Below, piece by piece: positions 41,085 to 50,591 of a DNA stretch of 64,000 bases (the stretch's first letter is position 1; each line of letters opens with the position of its first letter). Origin of the DNA: JARLGU01 sp036504535 (lineage in GTDB: Bacteria > Armatimonadota > Armatimonadia > Armatimonadales > Capsulimonadaceae); NCBI GenBank assembly GCA_036504535.1, contig DASXUY010000032.1, forward strand, positions 1 to 64,000, in the 5' to 3' direction. The notes beneath the pieces were generated by a model. That model saw only the letters and a list, made by a program, of their open reading frames with translations, was not told where the DNA came from and searched no databases. The translations under genes were made by a program, and so were the position numbers.

Positions 41085-42860
41085 ATGACATCCAAAGCCA
41101 TAGGTATCAATGCTGTTCGTCTCGTCGGCGACCCCGGTCCATTTTCGGCAACTCTCACTAGCTCCATCGTTGAAGATGGAGTTGAGTTGGTCGAACTGAT
41201 TCTGCGAGCCGACTCGCCCGCCCGTCCCTCTAAGCTTGAGCTTCTTTTCGATGTGACTGGTGTGGATATCGCTGGCTCGTGGCATCCGTCAATCGGTCGC
41301 AATCGCGCTCTCCATCCCAACTGGTCGAAACCGTTCAGTTCCTCCGCGACTTCCGGCGCGCCGGTTGTCACGCTGTTCTCTGGTGACAACGCGAACCGTG
41401 TGACGGTCGCGCTATCTGACGCACTTCGTCCGGTACGAATGCGCGCCAACATTGTCGAAGAGAATGCGTGCTTCGAGTGCGGCGCCGTTTTATTCGAACA
41501 CGAAGTGAACGAATACGACAGCTATCGTGTGACATTGCGCATCGACCGACGTGCTGTGCCGTTCTACAAGTCGCTGAACGATGTGCGCCTTTGGTGGGAA
41601 ACGCAAGACGGATATACGCCAGCGCCAGTTCCGGTTGCGGCACGCGCACCAATGTACTCGACGTGGTATAGCTTCCACCAGCAGGTAACACCTGCGCCTA
41701 TCGAAGAGCAATGCAGGCTCGCAAAGGAGATCGGCTGCGATGCAGTCATCGTCGACGACGGCTGGCAGTGCGGCGACAACAACCGCGGCTACGCGTATTG
41801 CGGCGACTGGGAAGTTTACGAGCCAAAGATCCCCGACATGGCCGCGCACGTCAAGCGCGTGCACGACCTTGGGATGAAATATATCCTCTGGTATTCTGTG
41901 CCGTTTATCGGACGCCACACGAAGGCGTGGGCGCGTTTCGAAGACCGCCTCTTGCGCCCCTATGGCAGCGATGCGATGTGGGCGGTCGTTGACCCGCGCT
42001 ATCCCGAGGTGCGCGAGTACTTGATTGGCCTTTACGAGAAAGCGGTCCGCGAGTGGGATCTCGACGGCTTCAAGCTGGATTTCGTGGACTCGTTCCGAGC
42101 TAACCCTGAGCCCGCGCTCTATCCTGAGAAGACAGATTACAAGTCGGTGCCAGAAGCCGTTGATCGTCTGCTAACTGACGTACTGGCCCGGCTGAGCGCC
42201 CTTAAGCCCGATATCTGTATCGAGTTCCGCCAATCGTACATTGGGCCCATGATGCGAAAATACGGGAACATGTTCCGCGCTGGCGACTGTCCCGTCGACG
42301 CTGTCCAGAATCGGATGAGCACGGTTGATGTCAGGCTCCTTGCTGGAGCGACTGCCACTCACGCCGATATGGTGATGTGGCATAACGATGAGCCCGTCGA
42401 GAGCGCGGCACTGCAGCTGATCGGAGCGCTGTTCTCGGTGCCGCAGGTATCGGTGCTTATCGATAAGCTCCCAGCCGACCACCGCGAGATGCTCGCGTTC
42501 TGGCTGAAATTCTGGCGGGAGCATCGCGAGTTGCTGTTGGGCGCACAGATTGAGCCTCTGAACCCGGTGTTGCTGTACACGCAAGTGAGCGTGCGTAATT
42601 CGACCCGCGGGATTGTTGTAGCGTACGGCCCGAATTTTGCGACAGTGGACTCAGATATGCCAACCGATATAATACTGGTGAATGGCACACGGTCTGCCGG
42701 GGTATACCTTGAGGGCCTTACTAACGGGGTCAGCTACTCCGTAAAGCTGATTGACTGCATGGGCAAGCCCGCCGGGACACAAGTGGTGATCGGGTCAAGC
42801 GATGCATCGAAGATCAATATTCCGAAATCCGGGCTCGCCGAGATTGTTCGTAGCGCCTAA
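41085..42860 (+). CDS. GH36-type alpha-galactosidase inside the fatty-acid operon
   Basis: This 591-residue glycosidase has an N-terminal beta-sandwich and a TIM barrel with VIVDDGWQCGDNNRGY and YILWYSVPFIG. The expected nucleophile is Asp332 (DGFKLDFVD) and the acid/base is Asp401 (RAGDCPVDA). It has no signal peptide, so it should act on alpha-galactosides in the cytoplasm. The start at ATG 41085 is 20 bases after fabH; the frame is open from 40950. Its codon usage and spacing match the neighbours. Why it lies between fabH and fabD is unclear. Confidence 0.88.
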   Translation: MTSKAIGINAVRLVGDPGPFSATLTSSIVEDGVELVELILRADSPARPSKLELLFDVTGVDIAGSWHPSIGRNRALHPNWSKPFSSSATSGAPVVTLFSGDNANRVTVALSDALRPVRMRANIVEENACFECGAVLFEHEVNEYDSYRVTLRIDRRAVPFYKSLNDVRLWWETQDGYTPAPVPVAARAPMYSTWYSFHQQVTPAPIEEQCRLAKEIGCDAVIVDDGWQCGDNNRGYAYCGDWEVYEPKIPDMAAHVKRVHDLGMKYILWYSVPFIGRHTKAWARFEDRLLRPYGSDAMWAVVDPRYPEVREYLIGLYEKAVREWDLDGFKLDFVDSFRANPEPALYPEKTDYKSVPEAVDRLLTDVLARLSALKPDICIEFRQSYIGPMMRKYGNMFRAGDCPVDAVQNRMSTVDVRLLAGATATHADMVMWHNDEPVESAALQLIGALFSVPQVSVLIDKLPADHREMLAFWLKFWREHRELLLGAQIEPLNPVLLYTQVSVRNSTRGIVVAYGPNFATVDSDMPTDIILVNGTRSAGVYLEGLTNGVSYSVKLIDCMGKPAGTQVVIGSSDASKINIPKSGLAEIVRSA

Positions 42861-42889
42861 TCGGGCGACATGGCGAGGAGAATGTAAAA

Positions 42890-43834
42890 ATGAAGCTTGC
42901 TTTTCTGTTTCCAGGTCAAGGCTCACAGGCGGTTGGTATGGGTGCCGACCTCTATGCGCACAGTAAGGCCGCCAAATCAGTTCTTGACGATGTGGACGCT
43001 ATATTGGCGTACAAGCTGTCGACACTCTGCTTCTACGGACCCGAAGATAAGCTCAAAGAGACGAGCATCACTCAGCCCGCACTGTTTGCGGTAAGTGTCG
43101 CCGCTCTTCGCGCCATTCAAGACGTTGGGATCGTCCCACAGGCGTCGGCAGGGCACAGCGTAGGCGAGTACGCGGCTCTGGTTGCAGCTGGCTCTTTGGA
43201 CATGCAGACGGGCCTCACGTTGGTCGCTCAGCGTGGCGAACTGATGCGGCAGGCGGCTGCGGCCCATCCCGGCGCTATGGCTGCGGTCCTTGGCCTGTCT
43301 GGCGACGATGTAGCTGCCGTGTGCGCTGCTGTGACAGATAGTGGCGCTTACGTTGCTGCGGCGAACTTCAACGGTGCCGGTCAGGTTGTGATTAGTGGCG
43401 AAAGCGAAGGAGTGGCTAAGGCTGCCGACGCGCTGAAAGAGAAGGGCGCTCGCAAGGTGCTGCCTCTCGCGGTCTCCGGAGCTTTCCACTCGCGCTTGAT
43501 GCAGCCAGCGATTCACACAATGCGCGCGTTCCTGGAGCAGGCGTCAATCAAAGAGGCGAGCGTCCCGATTATCTGCAACGTAACCGCTGACTACGTGAGC
43601 GATCCAGAGCAGATTCGCGAAAACCTCGCACTGCAGATTGCCTCGCCCGTTCGCTGGGAAGAGACGATCACGCGGCTACTGAACGACGGCTTTGACACGT
43701 TTGTGGAGTTGGGCAGCGGTAAGGTTTTGACTAACCTTACTAAGCGAATATCGAAGGACGTCACAACGTATAATGTCGAAGACTCGGCGACGCTGGCGTC
43801 GACGGTCGAACAACTGAAGGCGGGAACAAACTAG
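42890..43834 (+). CDS. fabD: Malonyl-CoA:ACP transacylase
   Basis: The 314-residue enzyme loads malonyl groups onto ACP. It starts LAFLFPGQGSQAVGMG; the nucleophile is Ser90 in GHSVGEYAALVAAG, and the catalytic histidine is in AVSGAFHSRLMQPA. GCGAGGAGAATG gives a clear ribosome binding site. One base separates its stop from fabG. Confidence 0.97.
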   Translation: MKLAFLFPGQGSQAVGMGADLYAHSKAAKSVLDDVDAILAYKLSTLCFYGPEDKLKETSITQPALFAVSVAALRAIQDVGIVPQASAGHSVGEYAALVAAGSLDMQTGLTLVAQRGELMRQAAAAHPGAMAAVLGLSGDDVAAVCAAVTDSGAYVAAANFNGAGQVVISGESEGVAKAADALKEKGARKVLPLAVSGAFHSRLMQPAIHTMRAFLEQASIKEASVPIICNVTADYVSDPEQIRENLALQIASPVRWEETITRLLNDGFDTFVELGSGKVLTNLTKRISKDVTTYNVEDSATLASTVEQLKAGTN

Positions 43835-43835
43835 A

Positions 43836-44579
43836 ATGCAGCTTACTGGAAAATCGGCGCTCGTTACTGGCGGCGGAACTGGCATTGGAAAAGCGATCTG
43901 TCTGGCCCTGGCCGCAGCTGGCGCTAAGGTTGCAGTTGCTAACCGCTCGTCTATTGCAGCCGCGCAGGCGGTGGCGGATGAGATCAAAGCGGCAGGCGGT
44001 GAAGCGATCGCGCTCCAGGGCGATGTGGCGCGCGCAGAGGATGCCGACAATTTCGTGCAGCAGGTCTTGACATCATTCGGCGCATTGGATATAGTAGTGA
44101 ACAATGCCGGGACGACGAGAGACACGCTTTTGATGCGGATGTCCGAGGATGACTGGGATACCGTACTCGACACGAACCTAAAAGGAACGTTCCTTGTGAC
44201 GCGTGCAGCCATCAAGCCAATGATGAAAGCTCGGCGCGGCAAGATTGTGAATATTACCAGCGTCATGGGTCTGATCGGTAATCCTGGTCAGGCGAACTAT
44301 TCTGCCTCAAAAGCTGGTATCATCGGTTTCACGCGAACGGTAGCCAAAGAAGTCGGCAGTCGCAATATTCAAGTGAATGCCGTCGCACCGGGTTTTATTG
44401 AAACGCCGATGACGGACTCGCTCAAGCCTGAGCTCAAGGAAACCGTCACAAAGCAAATCCCCGCTGGAAGATTGGGTAACCCCGACGATGTCGCTAAGCT
44501 GGTGACGTTCCTGTGCTCGTCCGACGCGGACTACATCACGGGGCAGACGATCACTGTCGATGGCGGCATGACAATTTAG
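43836..44579 (+). CDS. fabG: 3-oxoacyl-ACP reductase
   Basis: The 247-residue short-chain dehydrogenase reduces 3-oxoacyl-ACP with NADPH. It has the cofactor loop ALVTGGGTGIGKAICLALA, NNAG (VVNNAGTTRDTLLMRM), and the catalytic set in IVNITSVMGLIGNPGQANYS followed by ASKAG. The C-terminal ITGQTITVDGGMTI is typical. It lies between fabD and acpP. Confidence 0.96.
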   Translation: MQLTGKSALVTGGGTGIGKAICLALAAAGAKVAVANRSSIAAAQAVADEIKAAGGEAIALQGDVARAEDADNFVQQVLTSFGALDIVVNNAGTTRDTLLMRMSEDDWDTVLDTNLKGTFLVTRAAIKPMMKARRGKIVNITSVMGLIGNPGQANYSASKAGIIGFTRTVAKEVGSRNIQVNAVAPGFIETPMTDSLKPELKETVTKQIPAGRLGNPDDVAKLVTFLCSSDADYITGQTITVDGGMTI

Positions 44580-44663
44580 CGTAAAGTTTGTAGTGTCCGA
44601 CTATCGCCGCTGGCGGTATAGGAAACTCTGCATAAATCAGTCTATTAATTTAAGGAGAAGCAC

Positions 44664-44909
44664 ATGTCTACTTTTGAAAAGGTAAAGAAAGTCGTAGTCG
44701 ACCAGCTGGACGTCAGCGAGGACGAAGTCACACCGCAGGCCTCGTTCGTCGAGGACCTTGGCGCAGACTCGTTGGACGTCGTCGAGCTCATCATGGGCCT
44801 CGAGGAAGAGTTCGACGTTGAGATCCCGGACGAAGATGCCGAAAAGATCGCCACCGTTCAGGACGCTGTCAGCTACATCGATACCAAGCAGGGTACACCG
44901 GCTGCTTAA
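44664..44909 (+). CDS. acpP: Acyl carrier protein
   Basis: The 81-residue acidic ACP carries phosphopantetheine on Ser36 in DLGADSLDVVELIMGLEEEF. AAGGAGAAGC lies 6-7 bases before the ATG. It sits between fabG and fabF, its standard position. Confidence 0.98.
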   Translation: MSTFEKVKKVVVDQLDVSEDEVTPQASFVEDLGADSLDVVELIMGLEEEFDVEIPDEDAEKIATVQDAVSYIDTKQGTPAA

Positions 44910-44966
44910 GGGCGGTTGTAGGTTCCGCTTAGCCGCGTGACCGAGGGAAAGATTACGCATATATCT

Positions 44967-46208
44967 ATGAGTAGAAGGGTCGTCATCACCGGGATTGGTG
45001 CGGTCACTCCACTAGGTATCGGAAAAGATGTCTTTTGGAATGCGCTGCTTGAAGGCAAGTCTGGCGTAGCTCTTGTGGATAGGCTTGACCTATCGCAAAT
45101 TGCTACCCGTATTGCTGCTGAAGTGCGCAACTTTGCACCGGAAGATTGGCTCGACAAGCGCGATGCTCGGCGAATGGACCGATTCGCGCAGTTTGCTGTC
45201 GCCGCGTCCAAAATGGCGCTGATCGACGCAGACCTCGAGATTACGCCAGAGCTTGCCCCTCGTGTCGGCACCCATATCGGGTCCGGCGTCGGTGGCCTCA
45301 ACAGCCTTGAGCATGAAGCTGAAATTGGGTTTTCGAAGGGGATTGGCAAGATCAGCCCCTTCTTCATCCCAATGATGATTGCCAACATGGGCACGGGGAG
45401 CGTCGCTCGCATCATCGGTGCGCGCGGCCCATCCCAAACCACCGTCACCGCTTGCGCGACGTCGACCAACTCTATTGGCGATGCGTTCTGGCTTATTCGG
45501 GACGGTAAAGCTGATATCATGGTTGCGGGCGGAGCTGAAGCTGCCGTGACGCCCATGGCTATGGCTGGATTTTCGAACATGCGGGCCATGTCGCGCCGAA
45601 ATGACGAGCCTCAACGCGCTTCACGCCCATTTGACGTGGACCGCGACGGATTCGTTCTTGGCGAAGGCGCTGGAGTTATTATTCTCGAAGAGCGTGAAGC
45701 TGCCATCAAGCGCGGCGCGCGCATCTATGCCGAGATTATTGGCTACGGCATGTCCAACGACGCGTACGACATGGTGGCACCGTCACCGGGCGGCGATGGC
45801 GCCGCACAGGCCGTTCGGGCGGCTCTGGAAGACGCTGAGCTCGATCCGAAGCTCGTCGACCACATCAACCCACACGCGACCAGCACACCCGCTGGCGATG
45901 TTGCCGAAACTAATGCCCTGAAGACCGTATTTGGCGACCACGCGTACAAGATTGCTATCTCGGCCACCAAGTCTATGACCGGCCACCTTCTTGGGGCCGC
46001 TGGTGCTATCGAAGCCATAGCGTGCGCGCTCGCGGTTGGAAACGACATCGTACCGCCGACCATCAACCTCGACAACCCGGATCCAGATTGCGATCTGGAT
46101 TATGTGCCGCACGTGGCGCGTCGAATGAAAGTCGAATACGCGGTTTCTAACTCGTTCGGCTTCGGAGGACACAATGCCACCGTCGTCATCCGCAAGCATC
46201 ACGCCTAG
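44967..46208 (+). CDS. fabF: 3-oxoacyl-ACP synthase II
   Basis: The 413-residue KAS II elongates acyl-ACPs. The catalytic residues are Cys163 (VTACATSTNSIGDAF), His303 (NPHATSTPAGD) and His340 (KSMTGHLLGAAGAIEA). The protein starts MSRRVVITGIGAVTPLG, as homologues do, at ATG 44967; a GTG at 44937 would add 10 residues but has no better ribosome binding site. It closes the fatty-acid operon. Confidence 0.96.
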   Translation: MSRRVVITGIGAVTPLGIGKDVFWNALLEGKSGVALVDRLDLSQIATRIAAEVRNFAPEDWLDKRDARRMDRFAQFAVAASKMALIDADLEITPELAPRVGTHIGSGVGGLNSLEHEAEIGFSKGIGKISPFFIPMMIANMGTGSVARIIGARGPSQTTVTACATSTNSIGDAFWLIRDGKADIMVAGGAEAAVTPMAMAGFSNMRAMSRRNDEPQRASRPFDVDRDGFVLGEGAGVIILEEREAAIKRGARIYAEIIGYGMSNDAYDMVAPSPGGDGAAQAVRAALEDAELDPKLVDHINPHATSTPAGDVAETNALKTVFGDHAYKIAISATKSMTGHLLGAAGAIEAIACALAVGNDIVPPTINLDNPDPDCDLDYVPHVARRMKVEYAVSNSFGFGGHNATVVIRKHHA

Positions 46209-46291
46209 GCAGGCGTAGCTCAGAACGTATTGTCACCGCGTCTCACAAAGGCGCGGTGTTCGCTTTCCTGGCGATTCCTGGAGTAACCCCC

Positions 46292-46513
46292 ATGGCCGAT
46301 GACAACAGCGAAGCCCGCCGAGACACCTCCCGACCCGGCGCATGGGTGGACGTTCTCGCCCCAGAGATTATCGACCGCTTCGTGGGACGCCACATTGCTA
46401 TCGTTCACAAGCGAGTCGTCGCTGCTGGCGACTCGTATGACGAAGTACTAAAGACTGCGACAGAACTCTTCCCAGACGAGTTGCCGTACATCGCCTATAT
46501 TCCAAAGCGATAA
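46292..46513 (+). CDS. DUF5678-type small protein
   Basis: The 73-residue protein matches the short DUF5678 pattern: FVGRHIAIVHKRVVAAGDSY followed by DEVLKTATELFPDELPYIAYIP. This family has no known function and often acts as a small partner in bacterial and archaeal operons. I start it at ATG 46292 (MADDNSE), with GGAG 11 bases upstream; the frame is open from 46256. It stands alone between fabF and a bidirectional terminator. Confidence 0.6.
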   Translation: MADDNSEARRDTSRPGAWVDVLAPEIIDRFVGRHIAIVHKRVVAAGDSYDEVLKTATELFPDELPYIAYIPKR

Positions 46514-46552
46514 CCGAGTCTCATTTTTGGCGCTTCCGTAGGTTTTCACCAT

Positions 46553-46605
46553 TAAAAAACAGCGCACCGTCCGTCTCTCATTGAGATGGGCGGTGCGCTG
46601 CTTTT
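46553..46605. terminator. Bidirectional terminator between convergent genes
   Basis: CAGCGCACCG (46560-46569) pairs perfectly with CGGTGCGCTG (46591-46600). An A-run on the left and TTTT on the right let it act for both strands. Confidence 0.85.
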
Positions 46606-46615
46606 CAGCTCTGAC

Positions 46616-49558
46616 TTACTTGCTGGTCAAGACCAACTCTCCGAACTTCGAAGGGTCCTTCGTATTGCTATCGACATACATCCCAAGCGCCGAAGGGTCG
46701 AGTTGGGTGGCATTGTTGGCGTCGTTGACATACGCCGCGAATCCGATCCGCTGACCGCTGAACGGAACAGACGCAGCGCCCAGAGACGTCCACGGGATCG
46801 CCATGCGGTAGCGAAGCCCCGCAGGCAGCTGCGAGACGCTCACAGAGACCTCTGAGGCCGTCAGGAGGCGTACTGGCAGCTTTGCCGGATCGTACGACAT
46901 CGTGCGGTACGCTTCGGGGCCGTTCTTTGTAAGCGCGATGTCGATCTCTGTGTGCCGCAAACTGCCGGAGTCCGCCACTGCGTTTCCAGTGTTTGCCGCC
47001 TTTTTGCCGGGATCGAGGTTAAACTCGAGCTGTAGACAGTCGCCCTTCCACGTATCGAAGCCGGTGAACGGTTGATAGTGCGTTGGGTCGGTTACATCGA
47101 ACGCCAGGTACAGGTTCTTGGTGTCCCATGTGAACTTGGCTTTCGCTGCAAGCACCGGGTTGTAGTACTGCGGAGACCGAACCAGCCGCGAGCGCCCCTC
47201 GACGGTCACGGGCTGTCCGGGCCAGTCGGCGAGCACGGCGTCCAACTTAGGTGCGGACGATGCGTACACGACTGGCGAGAATGTCACGGTGACGTCATTG
47301 GCCGACTTGTAGCCAGTGGCCGTGGTAATCGCGATGGTGGCCGTGTAGATGTGGTCATTGTCAGGCTGCAGGTCAGACACATCGTATGTTACGAGCCGTG
47401 ACGAGCCTCCAGCAAGGTTGACCGCCGCCTCTGGCCGTTTACCGGGAAGGCCAGCGATTCGGAGCGTGGACGATGCTGCCAGCGCAGCACCGGTCAAGTT
47501 TGTCAGGCGCGCCGTCACCGCTGGCTGCCCATTGGCGAACGCGGCGTGGACATCTGATACCGCGATGGGCGCCTGCACGTTCAGCAGTACCCCGCCAGCG
47601 GCCACCGACGCCCCGCCGACCTCCAGAGCCACGCGGGCCATGTACCGGCCCACGGGCAAGTCTGCGGGCAGCGGAAGGAATACCGCACCAGCGAGCGGTT
47701 TGGCTGTGAGCTTAACGTCGACGGTTATCGGCTTGTCCTGTATCTGCGAATCGGGTGTGACAACGATGCGCCCAGTCACGGCTTTCCCCGTAGGTGAGCT
47801 GAGGGATGCCTTGAGGGCGACCTTTTGGCCCGGGAAGACATTCATGCGCGGCTGAGACAACACGAGGGGGCGTTTCGCCTCACTTCCCCATATGTCGGCG
47901 GCCACTCCCTTGATGTAGATCGGATCCGGAGTGAGTGTGACAGTCGCTTGTCCGCCAGCGCTGGGCGCTAGTGTGCGGGAATTACCCATCATGTCGAACA
48001 CCTGCACCGGCGACTTGCCGACGGGCAGGGTAACGCTACGAGGCTTGACGCCGTAATCCCACAGCGCAAGCACAACGTCGGGTCCGCGCTGGTAGGCATA
48101 CCCGAGCGCCGTAGCGCCCATCCATTCGATCCGCTGCACGGGCTTGTGACCGTCAAGCAGGTTCGTCATATTAGCGTACGCAGGGACAACTGGCTTTGGT
48201 GAAACCTTGTTGGCGCCAAATGCAGCGGTGCTGAGGTTGTAATAGAAGCCGTAGCCTGGTTCGCCAGGGTAATCGTGCACATAAAACGCGAAATTCAAGC
48301 GGAATCCTTCGCCGAGGAGGATCAAGTTCTCGCGAACCAAGCCTTCTGCCTGTATGATCTCTTTCTCAGGATCTTCTCCCGTAGCGTAGCCCTGTTCGGT
48401 GCCAAAGAGCGGCAGATCGCGTCCGACATACTGGCGTATAATGCTCTTCAGCGAGTCGATACGATCAATCAAGCCGTTTTGCTCCGGCGGTAGCGGGAAG
48501 TAAGGGTGGATAGCAAACCCATCCAGATACTTTCCCAGACCAGCTTTCAGAAGGCGCTCAGCCCATTCGACGTCGCCCTCGCCAATTCCGCCGCCAGTCG
48601 GCCCAATGACGAGCGCATTCGGGTCGCCTTTGCGGATGGCCGGATAGGCGAGTTGATAGGTGCGAATTAGCTGCTCATCGGTGCCCTTGAAGCCCCACGG
48701 GTAGACGGGCTCCCACGTAACTTGAATGTACCTTTTTGCCCAAGCTGGGTGAAGCGTCGCAAACTGCTTCGCGGCAAGCTCCGTGTATGCCGACCACTTG
48801 CCTTCCGACGCCTGATTGATCACGCTTTGCGCCGTCCCGCCAGTGCCGGGAACTTCGGCCCACTTGGGCACACCGTTCAGACTGGGCAAGCCAAACGTGT
48901 TCCACCGCTTGCCCTGATACCAAACGTCTTCGACCGCCTGCGATATCGGCGGGAAAGGCTGTCCCTTTGCTTTCGCGGCTGCGATGTTTTCAGCAAACTC
49001 TCCGGGATGATCCTTCTCCTGCTGCGACCATCCATACCCGCCGAGGATCCACCGGACACCAAGGTAGGGGATGACATTGACGTCTTTGTTGAACCCGCCC
49101 TGCATCCCAAAGAACGATCCTGCAGCACCGTAATCAGCTCTCTTGGCGGGATCTGGCACAATCGCGTATGTAAAATAGCCCGCCTTTCGGCTTGAGATCT
49201 TTGCCAGCGTCGTACCGTCTGCCAGGGTAGGGAACACGCGGTAGAATCCCAGGCGGTCGCTCGGCGCCGTCCATGGGGCACGGAATGTGCCGTCAGCTCC
49301 AGCCGATACAGCAACCGACGATTTTCCTATAACGGCGTCGTGCTCGTCCTTTACGACGATAGTGATCGTACTCGCCGAGTTTGGCGCAAGACCACTACCC
49401 GTGAAAGTCGCCACCACGGATTCGCCCGTGGCAAATGTGCTGCTGTCTGGGTGGGATGTGTCGACAGACAAAGTTGAGGCGCTAGTGAGGCCAGGGTAGG
49501 CGTAAAGTGCCACGGCAGCAACAGCGAGAGCCTTGCTGCGAGGGGAGAAAGCTTTCAT
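46616..49558 (-). CDS. Secreted multidomain glycoside hydrolase with C-terminal CBM9-like domain
   Basis: The 980-residue protein has a signal peptide (ALAVAAVALYAYPGLTSA), an N-terminal beta-sandwich, and a clan-A-type TIM barrel (about residues 140-480) with VTWEPVYPWGFKG and LPLFGTEQGYATGEDPEKE as candidate acid/base and nucleophile glutamates. Beta-sandwich domains follow. A C-terminal domain (about 785-980) has FTWDTKNLYLAFDVTDPTHY and DCLQLEFNLDP, as in CBM9-like sugar-binding modules. AAGGTAAG precedes the ATG. It is the last gene of the lacI-prepilin-hydrolase operon and probably attacks plant polysaccharide outside the cell. Confidence 0.75.
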   Translation of the reverse strand: MKAFSPRSKALAVAAVALYAYPGLTSASTLSVDTSHPDSSTFATGESVVATFTGSGLAPNSASTITIVVKDEHDAVIGKSSVAVSAGADGTFRAPWTAPSDRLGFYRVFPTLADGTTLAKISSRKAGYFTYAIVPDPAKRADYGAAGSFFGMQGGFNKDVNVIPYLGVRWILGGYGWSQQEKDHPGEFAENIAAAKAKGQPFPPISQAVEDVWYQGKRWNTFGLPSLNGVPKWAEVPGTGGTAQSVINQASEGKWSAYTELAAKQFATLHPAWAKRYIQVTWEPVYPWGFKGTDEQLIRTYQLAYPAIRKGDPNALVIGPTGGGIGEGDVEWAERLLKAGLGKYLDGFAIHPYFPLPPEQNGLIDRIDSLKSIIRQYVGRDLPLFGTEQGYATGEDPEKEIIQAEGLVRENLILLGEGFRLNFAFYVHDYPGEPGYGFYYNLSTAAFGANKVSPKPVVPAYANMTNLLDGHKPVQRIEWMGATALGYAYQRGPDVVLALWDYGVKPRSVTLPVGKSPVQVFDMMGNSRTLAPSAGGQATVTLTPDPIYIKGVAADIWGSEAKRPLVLSQPRMNVFPGQKVALKASLSSPTGKAVTGRIVVTPDSQIQDKPITVDVKLTAKPLAGAVFLPLPADLPVGRYMARVALEVGGASVAAGGVLLNVQAPIAVSDVHAAFANGQPAVTARLTNLTGAALAASSTLRIAGLPGKRPEAAVNLAGGSSRLVTYDVSDLQPDNDHIYTATIAITTATGYKSANDVTVTFSPVVYASSAPKLDAVLADWPGQPVTVEGRSRLVRSPQYYNPVLAAKAKFTWDTKNLYLAFDVTDPTHYQPFTGFDTWKGDCLQLEFNLDPGKKAANTGNAVADSGSLRHTEIDIALTKNGPEAYRTMSYDPAKLPVRLLTASEVSVSVSQLPAGLRYRMAIPWTSLGAASVPFSGQRIGFAAYVNDANNATQLDPSALGMYVDSNTKDPSKFGELVLTSK

Positions 49559-49594
49559 TTTCTTACCTTGTTGAAGAGAGGGAATTACAACATC

Positions 49595-49628
49595 GCTGTG
49601 ATCGCTCGTTGTGGCAAGCGATCACAGC
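49595..49628 (-). other. Perfect intercistronic hairpin
   Basis: GCTGTGATCGCT (49595-49606) and AGCGATCACAGC (49617-49628) form a perfect 12-base stem with a 10-base loop between the prepilin-like gene and the hydrolase gene. There is no T-run on either side. It may protect the upstream message or attenuate the downstream gene. Confidence 0.7.
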
Positions 49629-49656
49629 AATACGGAGAATGTACCGCGTACGGAGG

Positions 49657-50553
49657 CTAAATTGGGCTGAACGTTGCAGCGCAGCCACCCGATGGGCATC
49701 GGGGGTCGGTCTTGCATTCAGTGCCAGCAGCCAAGAGCGCGGCATCGTAGAAGTTGTACGACGGCAATTGAGAGAGGGGACCGCCCGCGACCGGCCACGG
49801 CTGATATCCAGCCGACACTTGCGTTCCTTTGAGCCACTTAACGTGCCCGTCGGCGAGAATATAGTTACTGCCGTCGCTGTGCCGACCCGTTCCCATGTAG
49901 AATCCAGTCTGGCCGGACGTTGAAGCGTTTTGAAGCTCAGAATTTGTGGAGAGGGTTGTAATCGGTCCGAACAGGCTGGAATTGCTGAAAACACCTGTGG
50001 CATAAGCTGAGAATGTATAAAGTGATGGGGCACCGTTAGTGCTCCCGTTACCCGCCCCGCTGGTAAACGGAAAAGACATAATTCCCTGCGCTTCATTGGG
50101 AATATTGATCACCTGGCTTTGATATCCTTCTGTTTCGAAAACCAGAACAGTGCTTGCTGGTGCAGTGAGCTTCGATGCTGCACAGTAAATACCACCGTTG
50201 TAAGTGCCAGGCTTCAAGACGAAATTAATGTTGTAGCCGTAAGAAATATTCGCATTGGCGACATTGGGATCGCTTGGGCACAGGTAAAGCCCTGCGGATT
50301 TTACGTACGGATAAAGCATGCCAGCCCACCCGCGGCCATAAATATCTCCTTTGGCTCCCATCGGAAACAACTCATCGTAGTCCTGCACATATTGCATAAA
50401 CGCCAGTCCCATTTGCTTTTCGTTGCTAGCACAGCCGGTTTGACGTGCCTTTTCTCGGGCTTTCGCAAACACAGGGAAGAGTATAGCTGCGAGAATCGCT
50501 ATAATTGCGATAACTACGAGTAGCTCAATTAAAGTGAACGCTTTGCGCTTCAT
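49657..50553 (-). CDS. Prepilin-type N-terminal cleavage protein with H-X9-DG end
   Basis: The 298-residue protein starts with a type IV pilin/pseudopilin signal (KRKAFTLIELLVVIAIIAIL, cleaved after the Phe-preceding site by prepilin peptidase). It continues into KAREKARQTGCASNEKQMG, and ends with the H-X9-DG-type motif (GRHSDGSNYILADGHVKWLK). This family is hugely expanded in Planctomycetes, Verrucomicrobia and Armatimonadota, where its role is mostly unknown. AAGGAG precedes the ATG. It lies between lacI-type regulator and secreted hydrolase genes. Confidence 0.9.
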   Translation of the reverse strand: MKRKAFTLIELLVVIAIIAILAAILFPVFAKAREKARQTGCASNEKQMGLAFMQYVQDYDELFPMGAKGDIYGRGWAGMLYPYVKSAGLYLCPSDPNVANANISYGYNINFVLKPGTYNGGIYCAASKLTAPASTVLVFETEGYQSQVINIPNEAQGIMSFPFTSGAGNGSTNGAPSLYTFSAYATGVFSNSSLFGPITTLSTNSELQNASTSGQTGFYMGTGRHSDGSNYILADGHVKWLKGTQVSAGYQPWPVAGGPLSQLPSYNFYDAALLAAGTECKTDPRCPSGGCAATFSPI

Positions 50554-50591
50554 AGTTGATAATCTCCTTCGTTCGTTTAGTTATTCTACGA

